A stretch of DNA of 64,000 bases from Enterococcus sp. 5H. Its GTDB lineage: Bacteria > Bacillota > Bacilli > Lactobacillales > Enterococcaceae. The DNA lies in assembly GCF_028128615.1 (NCBI RefSeq), contig NZ_AMDP01000018.1, positions 124,001 through 188,000 on the forward strand, in the 5' to 3' direction. Shown piece by piece: positions 52,232 to 60,237 of the stretch; within the stretch, counting starts at the first letter, position 1, and each line of letters begins with the position of its first letter. Made by a program: the position numbers and the translations under genes. The notes beneath the pieces were generated by a model, which was not told the origin of the DNA, ran no database searches, and saw only the letters and a program-made list of their open reading frames with translations.

Positions 52232-52260
52232 TTGTGTACAATATAATTGTACGATATGAT
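52232..52260 (+). promoter_or_regulatory. ohr promoter with OhrR operator
   Basis: TTGTGT, 17-bp spacer, TATGAT. GTACAATATAATTGTAC (52236-52252), a perfect palindrome like the TACAATT-type OhrR box, fills the spacer. Peroxide oxidation of OhrR should release this site. Confidence 0.88.
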
Positions 52261-52285
52261 TATAAAAAAATTGGAGGCAATTCAC

Positions 52286-52690
52286 ATGAAAAAAATCTAT
52301 TCAACAACAATTATCAATACAGGCGGAAGAAACGGGGAAGTTTATTCACCAGATAAGTCTTTTAGCTATCAAGTAACGTCACCAGGTCCACATCAAGAAA
52401 ACAAAACAAATCCAGAACAATTATTCGCCGCAGCCTACAGTTCATGTTTCAATAGTGCTTTGGAACTTGTTATGGCCAAAGAAAAAATTCAATCTAAGAG
52501 CACAGTTAAAGCAACAGTTTCACTATTTAGTGATGAACAATCAGGTTTCCAAGTTGGCGTAGTATTATCAGTCAAAATTGATGATGTAGATCGTGAAACA
52601 GCTGAAAAATTAGTGAAAGCAGCACATGAAGTTTGCCCATATTCTAAAGCAACTAGAGGAAATATCTCCGTTGATTTAGAAGTTGAATAA
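52286..52690 (+). CDS. ohr: Organic hydroperoxide resistance protein Ohr
   Basis: 134 aa from ATG 52286, 8 nt after GGAGG; upstream in-frame ATG codons overlap the promoter. OsmC/Ohr fold with the two catalytic cysteines in YSSCFNSAL and HEVCPYSKA, plus the Arg and Glu of the active site (GGRNG, NPEQLF). It is a thiol peroxidase that reduces organic hydroperoxides using lipoylated proteins. Regulated by OhrR encoded next to it. Confidence 0.95.
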   Translation: MKKIYSTTIINTGGRNGEVYSPDKSFSYQVTSPGPHQENKTNPEQLFAAAYSSCFNSALELVMAKEKIQSKSTVKATVSLFSDEQSGFQVGVVLSVKIDDVDRETAEKLVKAAHEVCPYSKATRGNISVDLEVE

Positions 52691-52737
52691 AAAAAATAAG
52701 AGTGGCGCAGAACCGTTGCGCTACTCTTATTTTTTTA
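52691..52737. terminator. Bidirectional terminator after ohr
   Basis: AATAAGAGTGGCGCA and TGCGCTACTCTTATT around GAACCGT with A/T-runs on both sides (one mismatch). It serves ohr and the convergent membrane-protein gene. Confidence 0.9.
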
Positions 52738-53412
52738 TTTCTCTAATTTTCTAAAAGCATATGCTTTAAAGTACTCAGGTTTGTGCCGTTGAGTAAAGCT
52801 ATAAACGGTTAAAATTAATGCACCAATCGTGTTTGTCAAAAGATCGCCCATTGTATCCATCAATGCTTCACGACCAATGTAAGGTTGTCCTGATTCAGTC
52901 ATGTAACGTTGTAAGTTCATGTTGCCAATTGAGTCACAGAGAAATTCCCAAAATTCCCAGAAAACACCACATAATCCGGCAAAAGCAAAGCCCATAATAA
53001 TAAATAACCAAGGACTAATTTTAGAAAAATCTGTATCTCTTAAACAATAACCAATAATCGCGTAACCCACAGCTACCAATAATATCGGACTAACAGCATG
53101 TAAAATTTTATCCCAAAATGAAACAACAATAATCAAGCGCAAACCAGTTCCAAGGAAAACCGCAATCCAAATGAAAAACCAATAATAAAGTCGAACCATC
53201 TTTGGGAAAACCAGGTTCGTAAACTTTGTAAAAACAAATGGCACAAAAATCACGGCAATCCCAGCAACCATTTCAAAACTTAACAAAACATACTGCTCAG
53301 TTGGCTGCACCATAAATGTTTTAATAATATTGACAATTAAGGTAATAACCCCAAAAATTAATAGAAAATAAAATGCTGCTTTTTCTTGTTTATCCTCAAA
53401 ATCTAATTTCAT
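52735..53412 (-). CDS. YjdF/DUF2238-like membrane protein
   Basis: 225 aa with six membrane helices. Conserved polar residues lie at helix ends: FWDKILHAVSPI, the WEFWEFLCDSIGN stretch with Glu/Asp, and DTMGDLLTNTIGAL. This D-K-x-x-H, W-E, D-x-x-D pattern is that of the YjdF-like (DUF2238) family, of unknown function. GGAGGAG precedes the ATG. Last gene of a reverse-strand group of four. Confidence 0.75.
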   Translation of the reverse strand: MKLDFEDKQEKAAFYFLLIFGVITLIVNIIKTFMVQPTEQYVLLSFEMVAGIAVIFVPFVFTKFTNLVFPKMVRLYYWFFIWIAVFLGTGLRLIIVVSFWDKILHAVSPILLVAVGYAIIGYCLRDTDFSKISPWLFIIMGFAFAGLCGVFWEFWEFLCDSIGNMNLQRYMTESGQPYIGREALMDTMGDLLTNTIGALILTVYSFTQRHKPEYFKAYAFRKLEK

Positions 53413-53440
53413 AAAAACTCCTCCAATACGTTCTAATAGC

Positions 53441-53920
53441 TCAGGCGTTTAGCTGCTTTTCAATTAGTGTAAGAAAATCTTGTTCATCACTAACGATACT
53501 ACCATTTAATTTTAAAAGTCCTACAGTGTATAAATTCAGATAATGGAATTGATTTTCCCCAACAGTATTTAATGCATCAATTTTTTTCGTATTATCAGCA
53601 CCTTGTTGACGTGTATCAGTATACAAACCGATCATCGGAATATTTTTTGCGTAAGCTACGCCAATTTCAGAAGCCACTCCGGGATCAATGGTTAGTCCAT
53701 CTAAAACAGCTACCAGTAAGTCACTTTCTAAAACTTTTTCAGTATCTGCTAAAGCGATCATTTTACTATCAGCATAGGCTGTTTTATCATTGATAGCTCC
53801 ATTTTCTTGGGGTAAATAGACTTCAAGAGAATCGTCCAATTCACGAATTTTTTTCACTAAGTAATCATTGTAAAGTAAGTCAGCTGTTGCAAACATGGGT
53901 CCTGCAAAATAAATATTCAT
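53441..53920 (-). CDS. Nucleoside 2-deoxyribosyltransferase
   Basis: 159 aa with the NDT fold: IYFAGPMF at the N-terminus, the catalytic Glu region DPGVASEIGVAYA, LLVAVLDGLTIDPG, and the C-terminal LNLYTVGLL. The enzyme exchanges bases between deoxynucleosides in purine/pyrimidine salvage (EC 2.4.2.6), typical of lactic acid bacteria. AGAGGTGAAG precedes the ATG. It is 28 bp from the downstream membrane gene and 21 bp from the upstream small gene, so the set is likely cotranscribed. Confidence 0.92.
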   Translation of the reverse strand: MNIYFAGPMFATADLLYNDYLVKKIRELDDSLEVYLPQENGAINDKTAYADSKMIALADTEKVLESDLLVAVLDGLTIDPGVASEIGVAYAKNIPMIGLYTDTRQQGADNTKKIDALNTVGENQFHYLNLYTVGLLKLNGSIVSDEQDFLTLIEKQLNA

Positions 53921-53941
53921 TTCTTCACCTCTAAGTTAGTT

Positions 53942-54184
53942 TCATTCTTTTATTTTAGAAAAATAGACAATTTGATTAACCAAATCTACTTTTTCAACCC
54001 GATAACCATAGGCAGTCCAAGCAGACGAAAAAGAGTGTTCTTTTTTTGTCCACCAAGCACTATACGTTTTTGCTAGTTCAGGCAACGTCTGATTTAAAGA
54101 CATTTTTACTTCTATTTCCGAGAATGTTAGTTGGTTATTTGATGTTTCAGCTAGCAAGGTTGGAATAATAAGGAAGTCATTCAT
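53942..54184 (-). CDS. Small hypothetical protein, 80 aa
   Basis: ATG 54184 after AAAGGA. A soluble small protein with a YSAWWTKKEH motif, then AWTAYGYRVEKVDLVNQIVYF. This W/K-H...AW...G+xV..VD....V.F pattern resembles the DUF7662-type small domain, but I am unsure. It sits between the deoxyribosyltransferase and the Eis-like acetyltransferase genes with gaps of 21 and 23 bp and shares their direction. Confidence 0.65.
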   Translation of the reverse strand: MNDFLIIPTLLAETSNNQLTFSEIEVKMSLNQTLPELAKTYSAWWTKKEHSFSSAWTAYGYRVEKVDLVNQIVYFSKIKE

Positions 54185-54207
54185 AAAATCATCCTTTATC
54201 GATTTTT

Positions 54208-55428
54208 TTAAAAGTAATCACTAAAGTAAGCTTCTTGATCGGGAAAAATTCGTTCTAAAGAATTTAGTGTTTCTTTATCCGTATCTAAACGTTCAATTCG
54301 ATGGAGATAGGTAGGGCGGCGATAATTCATTAATAAGCATGTTAATGTCTGAATATCAATATGAACTGGCTGGCCCAAGGGTTCATCCGTTACTGAAACT
54401 TGGTCATCTTCATCCCAAATTAAACCAAAAATACCATTATTCCATTCAGCCACAGGATCCGTTACAACGAAATGGAACGGTTTCGCCGTACTGAAATAGG
54501 GATAAGCTAAAAGCATCTCTTTCACATCTACAATTCTAGCCATAAAATAAGGTTCGATAGTTTCTTTAATCTGGCTATCGTCTAATAAGAAAGCTAAAGG
54601 TTCGTTTTTGTAAATATCGCCTTGAACCCAATAAACCATTGAAAAGTGAGCAGAAACAAAATTCCACAAACCATTTCGAGCTTCCTGATTAATATAAAAC
54701 ATTTCTTTGATATGAAAAACTTCTTCAGCAACCCAATAAAAAAGTACCCCTAACGGTTCTTGATTTGCACCATAATAAACAGCGGCTGTTCGTTCATCTT
54801 CATTTTCAAAGCGCCAGTATTCTTCCCAGTTAAACTCACTTCGAATTAAGGCTCCGTGATTTTGACGAGCAAATTTAGCATAAACAGTAAAAACATCTTC
54901 ATGGTCAACACTGACACGTTCCACCATTCCCGGTACATCCACTTGTTTAGGTAACTGAGTATCGCGAATTTTAAAAGACAACTTATCCGACATGATTTCC
55001 CAGCCTTTTCTGCGATAGTAAGGGATACTGTAAGGATAAAGATAAGAGATCCACTGCTTGTCTTCACGCATATTTTTAAGTGCTAAATGAATTAAATCCT
55101 GCATTAAACCGTGGTTAGCATATTCAGGGTAAGTTCCAACTCCTGTGACACCGCCCATTTTAAATAACGTGCCATGAATATTCACTTCACAAGGATATAT
55201 TGCGATTTGAGAAATTAGCTTATCTTCATGAAACCAGCCAAAAACTTTTGATTGTTCTAAAATAGGTTGCTTGGATTTAATTAATTCCTTTTTACTTTCA
55301 TAGCCGCTTTCTTCTAAATCAGCTTCTGTAAATTGAAAAACATAACTTAGCAATTCGTTGAATTGATCGACATATTTTTCATCGACTGCTTTTAATTCTA
55401 AATTTTCTCTGAACTCTTTTTGGTCCAT
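54208..55428 (-). CDS. Eis-like GNAT acetyltransferase with SCP2-like C-terminus
   Basis: 406 aa in three parts: an N-terminal GNAT domain (about 5-150, MGGVTGVGTYPEYANHGLMQ is the acetyl-CoA loop), a second GNAT-like domain (about 160-290), and a C-terminal sterol-carrier-like domain ending in FSDYF. This is the architecture of the enhanced-intracellular-survival (Eis) family. Mycobacterial Eis acetylates aminoglycosides at several amines; in Firmicutes the substrate is usually unknown. TTGGAGATGG precedes the ATG. First gene of the four-gene reverse group. Confidence 0.85.
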   Translation of the reverse strand: MDQKEFRENLELKAVDEKYVDQFNELLSYVFQFTEADLEESGYESKKELIKSKQPILEQSKVFGWFHEDKLISQIAIYPCEVNIHGTLFKMGGVTGVGTYPEYANHGLMQDLIHLALKNMREDKQWISYLYPYSIPYYRRKGWEIMSDKLSFKIRDTQLPKQVDVPGMVERVSVDHEDVFTVYAKFARQNHGALIRSEFNWEEYWRFENEDERTAAVYYGANQEPLGVLFYWVAEEVFHIKEMFYINQEARNGLWNFVSAHFSMVYWVQGDIYKNEPLAFLLDDSQIKETIEPYFMARIVDVKEMLLAYPYFSTAKPFHFVVTDPVAEWNNGIFGLIWDEDDQVSVTDEPLGQPVHIDIQTLTCLLMNYRRPTYLHRIERLDTDKETLNSLERIFPDQEAYFSDYF

Positions 55429-55597
55429 TTTTCCATCTCCAATATTTTTACTACTCTTAGTATAACAAAAAAGCTAAAAGAAATAGAGTATTTGATTGCT
55501 AAGAATGAGTAAATCTGATAAATCTTGTTTATTTTAGATGAAAATAGGTCTTAATTTAGGCTGTTTCCTTCGTTGTTTTGTTAACCTATGAAAGTTC

Positions 55598-55626
55598 TTT
55601 AAATATAGTAGAAATCTTGCTATAAT
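55598..55626 (+). promoter_or_regulatory. Probable lepA promoter
   Basis: TTTAAA, 17-bp spacer, TATAAT with TGC extension directly upstream of the -10. The rest of the 55429-55726 gap shows nothing further. Confidence 0.6.
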
Positions 55627-55726
55627 GGGAAGTGCTGATTGAAATTGATCGGAGCAGTAAGCAGTTTGATCTAAGTAGTAAAAAACATGCTTATGTAGCT
55701 TTTCATAAAAGAAATGAGGACTATGA

Positions 55727-57562
55727 ATGAATATAAATGAAATGAAGCAACGACAAGAAAAAATTCGTAATTTTTCCATTATTGCTCATATTGACCACGG
55801 TAAATCAACTTTAGCTGACCGAATTCTTGAAAAAACCAATACAGTGACATCAAGAGAGATGCAGGATCAGTTATTAGATTCGATGGATTTGGAAAGAGAA
55901 CGCGGTATTACAATTAAGTTGAATGCAGTTGAGTTGACGTATACAGCCAAAGATGGCGAAACGTATATTTTTCACTTGATTGATACGCCGGGACATGTCG
56001 ATTTTACTTATGAAGTTTCTCGTAGTTTGGCTGCTTGTGAAGGTGCGGTGTTAGTAGTGGACGCAGCTCAAGGGATCGAGGCTCAGACACTAGCGAATGT
56101 CTACTTAGCTTTGGATAACGACTTAGAAATCTTACCCGTAATCAATAAAATCGATTTACCTGCTGCAGATCCTGAGCGTGTACGGGGAGAAATTGAAGAT
56201 GTGATCGGTATTGATGCTAGTGAAGCCGTGTTAGCAAGTGCCAAAGCAGGGATTGGAATCGAAGATATTTTAGAACAAGTTGTTGAATATGTACCGGCTC
56301 CAGCTGGTAATTTAGATGCGCCGTTAAAAGCTTTGATTTTCGATTCTGTTTATGACAGTTATCGCGGGGTTGTTTTAAATGTTCGTGTAATGGATGGTGT
56401 TGTTCGTCCAGGAGATAAAATCCAAATGATGAGTAACGGTACCACGTTCGATGTTACCGAAGTAGGTGTTTTTTCTCCCAAAGCAATTGCCCGGGATTAT
56501 TTAATGGTCGGTGATGTAGGATATATTACAGCTAGTATTAAAACTGTTCAAGATACACGCGTTGGTGATACGGTAACACTAGCGAATAATCCGGCGGAAG
56601 AAGCCTTGCCTGGTTATCGTAAAATGAATCCAATGGTTTATTGCGGACTTTATCCGATTGATACTTCTCGCTATAATGATTTAAGGGAAGCTTTGGAAAA
56701 ATTACAATTGAACGATGCCGCGTTACAATTTGAGCCTGAAACCTCTCAAGCTTTAGGTTTTGGTTTCCGTTGTGGTTTCTTAGGTTTGCTGCATATGGAT
56801 GTTATTCAAGAACGTTTAGAGCGTGAATTTAATTTAGACTTGATTACAACTGCGCCGTCCGTAATTTATCATGTAAACAAAACTGATGGAACTCAAGTAG
56901 TTGTTGATAATCCAGCTGAATTCCCAGAACCTGTTTCGATTGATTCAGTAGAAGAACCCTATGTGAAAGCACAAATTATGGTACCGAATGAATACGTTGG
57001 TGCAGTAATGGAATTATCACAAAGAAAACGTGGAGAATTTATCACGATGGACTACTTAGACGATTATCGTGTGAATGTGGTCTATGAAATTCCTTTATCA
57101 GAAATCGTGTTTGACTTTTTTGATAAACTAAAATCAGGAACAAAAGGCTACGCTTCTTTAGATTATGAAATGACTGGTTATAAAACTAGCCGCTTAGTGA
57201 AGATGGACATCTTATTAAATGCTGAAAAAGTCGATGCATTAAGCTTTATTGTTCATCGTGATTTTGCTTTTGAACGTGGAAAAGCAATTGTTGAGAAGTT
57301 GAAAAAATTAATTCCAAGACAACAATTTGAAGTGCCGATCCAAGCAGCAATTGGTCAAAAAATTGTGGCACGTTCTGATATTAAAGCCTTGCGTAAAAAT
57401 GTACTGGCGAAATGTTACGGCGGAGATGTTTCACGAAAACGTAAATTACTGGAGAAACAAAAAGAAGGTAAAAAACGTATGAAACAAATCGGTTCGGTAG
57501 AAGTTCCGCAAGAAGCATTCATGGCAGTTCTGAAAATGGATGAGGACGATCAGAAGAAATAG
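55727..57562 (+). CDS. lepA: Elongation factor 4 (LepA)
   Basis: 611 aa GTPase. G1 [13 protein letters not shown], switch [10 protein letters not shown]3 DTPGHVDF, G4 NKIDLP; then EF-Tu-like domain II, EF-G-like domains III and V, and the LepA-specific C-terminal domain ([16 protein letters not shown]-like tail). It remodels stalled or mis-translocated ribosomes. ATG 55727 is 6 nt after GAGGA. The final 44 bp, including most of the stop codon, are duplicated at 59125-59168. Confidence 0.96.
   Translation: MNINEMKQRQEKIRNFSIIAHIDHGKSTLADRILEKTNTVTSREMQDQLLDSMDLERERGITIKLNAVELTYTAKDGETYIFHLIDTPGHVDFTYEVSRSLAACEGAVLVVDAAQGIEAQTLANVYLALDNDLEILPVINKIDLPAADPERVRGEIEDVIGIDASEAVLASAKAGIGIEDILEQVVEYVPAPAGNLDAPLKALIFDSVYDSYRGVVLNVRVMDGVVRPGDKIQMMSNGTTFDVTEVGVFSPKAIARDYLMVGDVGYITASIKTVQDTRVGDTVTLANNPAEEALPGYRKMNPMVYCGLYPIDTSRYNDLREALEKLQLNDAALQFEPETSQALGFGFRCGFLGLLHMDVIQERLEREFNLDLITTAPSVIYHVNKTDGTQVVVDNPAEFPEPVSIDSVEEPYVKAQIMVPNEYVGAVMELSQRKRGEFITMDYLDDYRVNVVYEIPLSEIVFDFFDKLKSGTKGYASLDYEMTGYKTSRLVKMDILLNAEKVDALSFIVHRDFAFERGKAIVEKLKKLIPRQQFEVPIQAAIGQKIVARSDIKALRKNVLAKCYGGDVSRKRKLLEKQKEGKKRMKQIGSVEVPQEAFMAVLKMDEDDQKK
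57518..57561. repeat. 44-bp direct repeat, left copy (lepA 3' end)
   Basis: TTCATGGCAGTTCTGAAAAT continues identically for 44 bp, to the second base of the lepA stop codon. Exact copy at 59125-59168. Flanking AAGC also matches, with one substitution between. Position at a conserved gene end is typical of an integrase attachment site. Confidence 0.93.
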
Positions 57563-57631
57563 TATGGGTTTGCTTGGTTTGTAAGCTTGATAATTGAAAT
57601 GAGAGTGGGACAGTAGTCCTCTCGCTAAAAG

Positions 57632-57678
57632 AAAAAAAGTCCGATTTTGATACTATTCATCAAAATCGGACTTTTTTG
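57632..57678. terminator. Strong bidirectional terminator inside the cassette
   Basis: AAAAGTCCGATTTTGAT and ATCAAAATCGGACTTTT are perfect complements around ACTATTC, with A7 before and T6 after. It ends lepA transcription and, on the minus strand, the two-gene cassette operon. Confidence 0.93.
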
Positions 57679-57734
57679 GAGCACTAAATCTTGAATTGTG
57701 TGGCCATTAATCATTCATTAATAAAAACAGCACT

Positions 57735-58007
57735 TCAAGTTTCTCTTTTTTCTTTATATTTTTCGATCAAGAATGAAATAATTGTATACATAGTTAAAAT
57801 TATAAAAGATAGCTCACTAATTTTTATAAGTAAGTGACCCAAATCATAATTAATAGAAAATTGTTTCTGAAGATTAATCATCTCTTCCAATGTTAAGGTA
57901 TCCGGATCTTGCATTGGAAGAAAATTTAATGTTAAGATAACACCTATCAACCAAATAAGGAAAAGAACAAAATACGAGTTTTGTATTAGTTTTTTTCTAT
58001 TAAACAC
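57735..58007 (-). CDS. Small two-helix membrane protein, candidate immunity protein
   Basis: 90 aa from GTG 58007, 9 nt after AAGGAG located at the end of the upstream gene. Two membrane helices (about 11-29 and 62-82) are separated by a polar stretch of about 30 residues (PMQDPDTLTLEEMINLQKQF), probably outside the cell. Both termini are basic and cytoplasmic. No family recognised. It is 14 bp behind the secreted-protein gene in a cassette flanked by direct repeats, an arrangement seen for bacteriocin immunity genes; that role is inference. Confidence 0.7.
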   Translation of the reverse strand: MFNRKKLIQNSYFVLFLIWLIGVILTLNFLPMQDPDTLTLEEMINLQKQFSINYDLGHLLIKISELSFIILTMYTIISFLIEKYKEKRET

Positions 58008-58021
58008 AATAATGAACTCCT

Positions 58022-58876
58022 TTATCTTGACATAGTCCTCACGACCTCAATCTTATATGGTTTGATTGCACCTAATGTTTGAACTAACACGCAATAATTA
58101 TTTCCAAAGCCTACACCAAAATTATTACTATAACCATTTATTTCCCACTTGAAATCAAATATATCAGTAACTTTGACTGTAGTAAAGTAATTGCCGTTCG
58201 CCTGTTTTTTATATGAAACTGTATATGATACACCTCTCAATGCCGTCATGAGGTGTCCGCTGGAAAAAGTATGCGTGCTAGAAAACGCCCCCGATGCTTT
58301 TCCACCTCTGAACGCTTCCGCTTTCAGACGACCATAATAGGCAGCCATAAGACTTTCGCTGTCTACCATCCGCGCCCACGTGTCATCTTTATTATAATAT
58401 GTTGCAGGAGTATAATTCGTACCAATCTTGTCTAACGGGACAATTGCACGTCTCATGTAGTTTGCAGTTTGCCAATGCCCCATACGATCAACAATGGCAA
58501 TACCTACTTTATAAGCTGAAATAGCTGTAGGGTATGGTGTAACAACATAGGGCGTAATACTTCTTTTTTGTGGAAGGTTGGAAGCTTCTACCACATTGTC
58601 TAGCTTTTCATCTTGCGTAGTATCAAAACTTTCTAACTCAGATAGTGCGGAATTCAAAAATAAATTTAAATCTTTTGCAGAATCATTTTCTGATGGAATA
58701 TCGTAATACATGTTAATTGTACTCTCGATATAATCCTTATTTGCAGGTTCAGATGCTGAAAGCTCTACAATCAAGTTGCTGTTTTCCTCATTAATTTCAA
58801 ATTTTTCTTGAGCTTCAACAATTGAGCTAAACCCAAGCCCTAAAAATAATAAAGTAATTCCTAGAAATTTTTTCAT
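58022..58876 (-). CDS. Secreted protein of unknown function, candidate toxin
   Basis: 284 aa with a clear signal peptide (MKKFLGITLLFLGLGF, cleavage after VEA at about 22). An acidic region follows (about 25-100), then, after QKRSITPYVVTPYP, a C-terminal domain of about 175 residues rich in Tyr, Trp, Gly and Asn. Its polar clusters are RMGHWQTANYMRRA, STHTFSSGHLMTALRG and VTDIFDFKWEINGY. The layout (leader, acidic prodomain, compact C-terminal domain) resembles a secreted enzyme or toxin. The DIFDF stretch is faintly like the DxYDF element of colicin M-type lipid II hydrolases, but I cannot confirm it. ATGGAGGA precedes the ATG. Confidence 0.78.
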   Translation of the reverse strand: MKKFLGITLLFLGLGFSSIVEAQEKFEINEENSNLIVELSASEPANKDYIESTINMYYDIPSENDSAKDLNLFLNSALSELESFDTTQDEKLDNVVEASNLPQKRSITPYVVTPYPTAISAYKVGIAIVDRMGHWQTANYMRRAIVPLDKIGTNYTPATYYNKDDTWARMVDSESLMAAYYGRLKAEAFRGGKASGAFSSTHTFSSGHLMTALRGVSYTVSYKKQANGNYFTTVKVTDIFDFKWEINGYSNNFGVGFGNNYCVLVQTLGAIKPYKIEVVRTMSR

Positions 58877-58902
58877 AATATTCCTCCATTTGTTTTTCTT
58901 TA

Positions 58903-58931
58903 AGTTTATTATATTTAACTTTTAGTGTCAA
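58903..58931 (-). promoter_or_regulatory. Promoter of the cassette operon
   Basis: On the minus strand TTGACA, 17-bp spacer, TAAACT, about 27 bp before the start codon of the secreted protein. So the cassette brings its own promoter. Confidence 0.65.
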
Positions 58932-59124
58932 AATGATTTTTTTTAGGAAGATGATTTTTGGAATTGTTGACTAGCACATTGCCACGATCGACTAACTTTT
59001 TTAAGAGAGAAAAAATTATTAGAATGGACAAGGAAATGAAAGTGTTAATAATTGCTGTGGCAACAATGAAGTTCGGAGACAATAGGAATAGTTAGGAATG
59101 AAAAAGCTATTGCGAAAATAAGCC

Positions 59125-59168
59125 TTCATGGCAGTTCTGAAAATGGATGAGGACGATCAGAAGAAATA
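59125..59168. repeat. 44-bp direct repeat, right copy (lepA 3' end)
   Basis: Identical to 57518-57561. Read in the lepA frame it ends Lys-Lys followed by TAA, whereas the left copy ends in TAG, so both would complete LepA. Confidence 0.93.
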
Positions 59169-59179
59169 ATTAGATCAAA

Positions 59180-59229
59180 TAAGCTGAGTATGTACTTAAT
59201 TAAATGTACATACTCAGCTTTATCATTTT
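59180..59229 (+). terminator. Terminator behind the right repeat copy
   Basis: AAGCTGAGTATGTAC and GTACATACTCAGCTT are perfect 15-bp complements with a TTATCATTTT tail. Probably the original lepA terminator, now separated from lepA by the cassette. Confidence 0.85.
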
Positions 59230-59262
59230 AATGGTCTAGTAATTAATCCACAAATAAATAAA

Positions 59263-59970
59263 CTATGATTTAATCGTAGAAAATTCTATTTTATAATAAT
59301 CCCATTTTTTATAACTCTCAGCATATTCTGCAATGACTCCGTCTTGTAAAGTTGTCTTCTTTTTCTGGAAAACAACAGGTTCATTTTCAGAAATAGCTAA
59401 AAGTTCTGCCACATGTTTAGGTGTTGGAAACAAGATTTCATTGGTTTCTGTAGCATATTCATCATACATGTGAATTCCAAATTCCGTTTTGAAGTGTTCA
59501 TAAATTGAGTCGTAATAACTTGGTTCTTGTTCTTTTTTACTTAGAAATTGATTTGGTAGATAAGTAAAATGTAAAATATACGAAACATCATCAACTTTTC
59601 GAACGCGGATAATTCGTCGATAGGTTTGATTTGGACTTAAGTTTAATTCTTTTAAAATTCTTGGTTCAGCTTCTTCAGCAATACTAATTACTTCCACTGT
59701 TTCTGTTTTTCCTGCAAAAACTTCAATATCAGTAAATTCTACTAATTTTCGTTTTCTTGAGCGGGAGACGTAGGTTCCTTTTCCTTGATAGCGGACTAAA
59801 TATCCTTCAGCAGCTAGTTCTTGAATCGCTCTAATCACGGTAATTGAGCTTGCGTTATACAATTTAACTAATTCATTTTCACTATAAAAACGATCCCCAT
59901 GTTCAAATTCTCCCGATTTTATTTTGTTTAATAAGTCATTTTTAATTTGCTGATATTTAGGGATTTTCAT
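59263..59970 (-). CDS. GntR/HutC-family regulator of the beta-galactosidase-PTS operon
   Basis: 235 aa: GntR winged helix (YQQIKNDLLNKIKSGEFEHG, FYSENELVKLYNASSITVIRAI, YLVRYQGKGTYVS) and a UTRA ligand-binding domain (about 80-230). The layout, divergent from a GH35 gene and a mannose-type PTS, equals that of pneumococcal BgaR. GGAGGTG precedes the ATG. An inverted repeat CTTAC-ATA-GTAAG lies 25 bp upstream, and AGTAAGTCAA occurs both there and in the target promoter, suggesting autoregulation and repression of the operon. Confidence 0.9.
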   Translation of the reverse strand: MKIPKYQQIKNDLLNKIKSGEFEHGDRFYSENELVKLYNASSITVIRAIQELAAEGYLVRYQGKGTYVSRSRKRKLVEFTDIEVFAGKTETVEVISIAEEAEPRILKELNLSPNQTYRRIIRVRKVDDVSYILHFTYLPNQFLSKKEQEPSYYDSIYEHFKTEFGIHMYDEYATETNEILFPTPKHVAELLAISENEPVVFQKKKTTLQDGVIAEYAESYKKWDYYKIEFSTIKS

Positions 59971-59994
59971 ACAGCACCTCCATTTGAGTTCATG

Positions 59995-60011
59995 CTTACA
60001 TAGTAAGTCAA
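59995..60011. promoter_or_regulatory. Candidate GntR operator, regulator side
   Basis: CTTACATAGTAAG (59995-60007), a perfect 5-bp inverted repeat with 3-bp spacer, merging into AGTAAGTCAA (60002-60011), which recurs at 60179-60188. Confidence 0.5.
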
Positions 60012-60166
60012 AGTGAAAGAAATAGCCACGATTTTTGATAGTAATCTGTAAAATTTCTTCATAAATTGAAAGTGTTAATGAAATGATTACGTATGTTTTA
60101 GTTTAATCTAAAAAAAGGAAATATATATAACTTATATCTAAATATTGAAATAAAAAACAATAATGG

Positions 60167-60226
60167 TTGACAAAGATAAGTAAGTCAAGTTAATATGTTC
60201 ATATATTAAGTGGAAGCGTTTTTACA
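60167..60226 (+). promoter_or_regulatory. bgaC operon promoter with candidate GntR and cre sites
   Basis: TTGACA (60167), 18-bp spacer, TAATAT (60191). AGTAAGTCAA at 60179-60188 in the spacer repeats a site ahead of the regulator gene. TGGAAGCGTTTTTACA at 60211-60226 resembles a catabolite-responsive element but has one extra base against the consensus, so CcpA control is only possible. Confidence 0.6.
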
Positions 60227-60237
60227 GGAGGGTAATT

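Larger units (their letters stand above)
57562..59124. mobile_element. 1.56-kb cassette inserted at the lepA 3' end
   Basis: The segment between two identical 44-bp copies of the lepA end. It carries two co-oriented minus-strand genes (secreted protein, small membrane protein), a strong terminator near the left end and about 190 bp of noncoding DNA at the right. No integrase, transposase or terminal inverted repeat was found, so it would need help in trans or is the remnant of a larger island. The second repeat copy is followed by its own lepA-like stop and a terminator, as expected for the displaced original gene end. Confidence 0.75.

Noticed and set aside
58253-58435. Plus-strand ORF opposite the secreted-protein gene
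   Set aside because: No RBS and biased composition of an antisense shadow; the minus-strand gene has signal peptide, RBS and promoter.
58022-58876. Firm assignment of the secreted protein as a colicin M-like lipid II hydrolase
   Set aside because: Only a five-residue resemblance; the remaining catalytic residues cannot be placed by eye.
59030-59124. Integrase or excisionase remnant at the right end of the cassette
   Set aside because: The 190-bp noncoding end has no ORF with RBS or recognisable recombinase motif.
60211-60226. Definite cre site for CcpA
   Set aside because: The distance between the CG core and the final CA is one base too long; kept only as a possibility.
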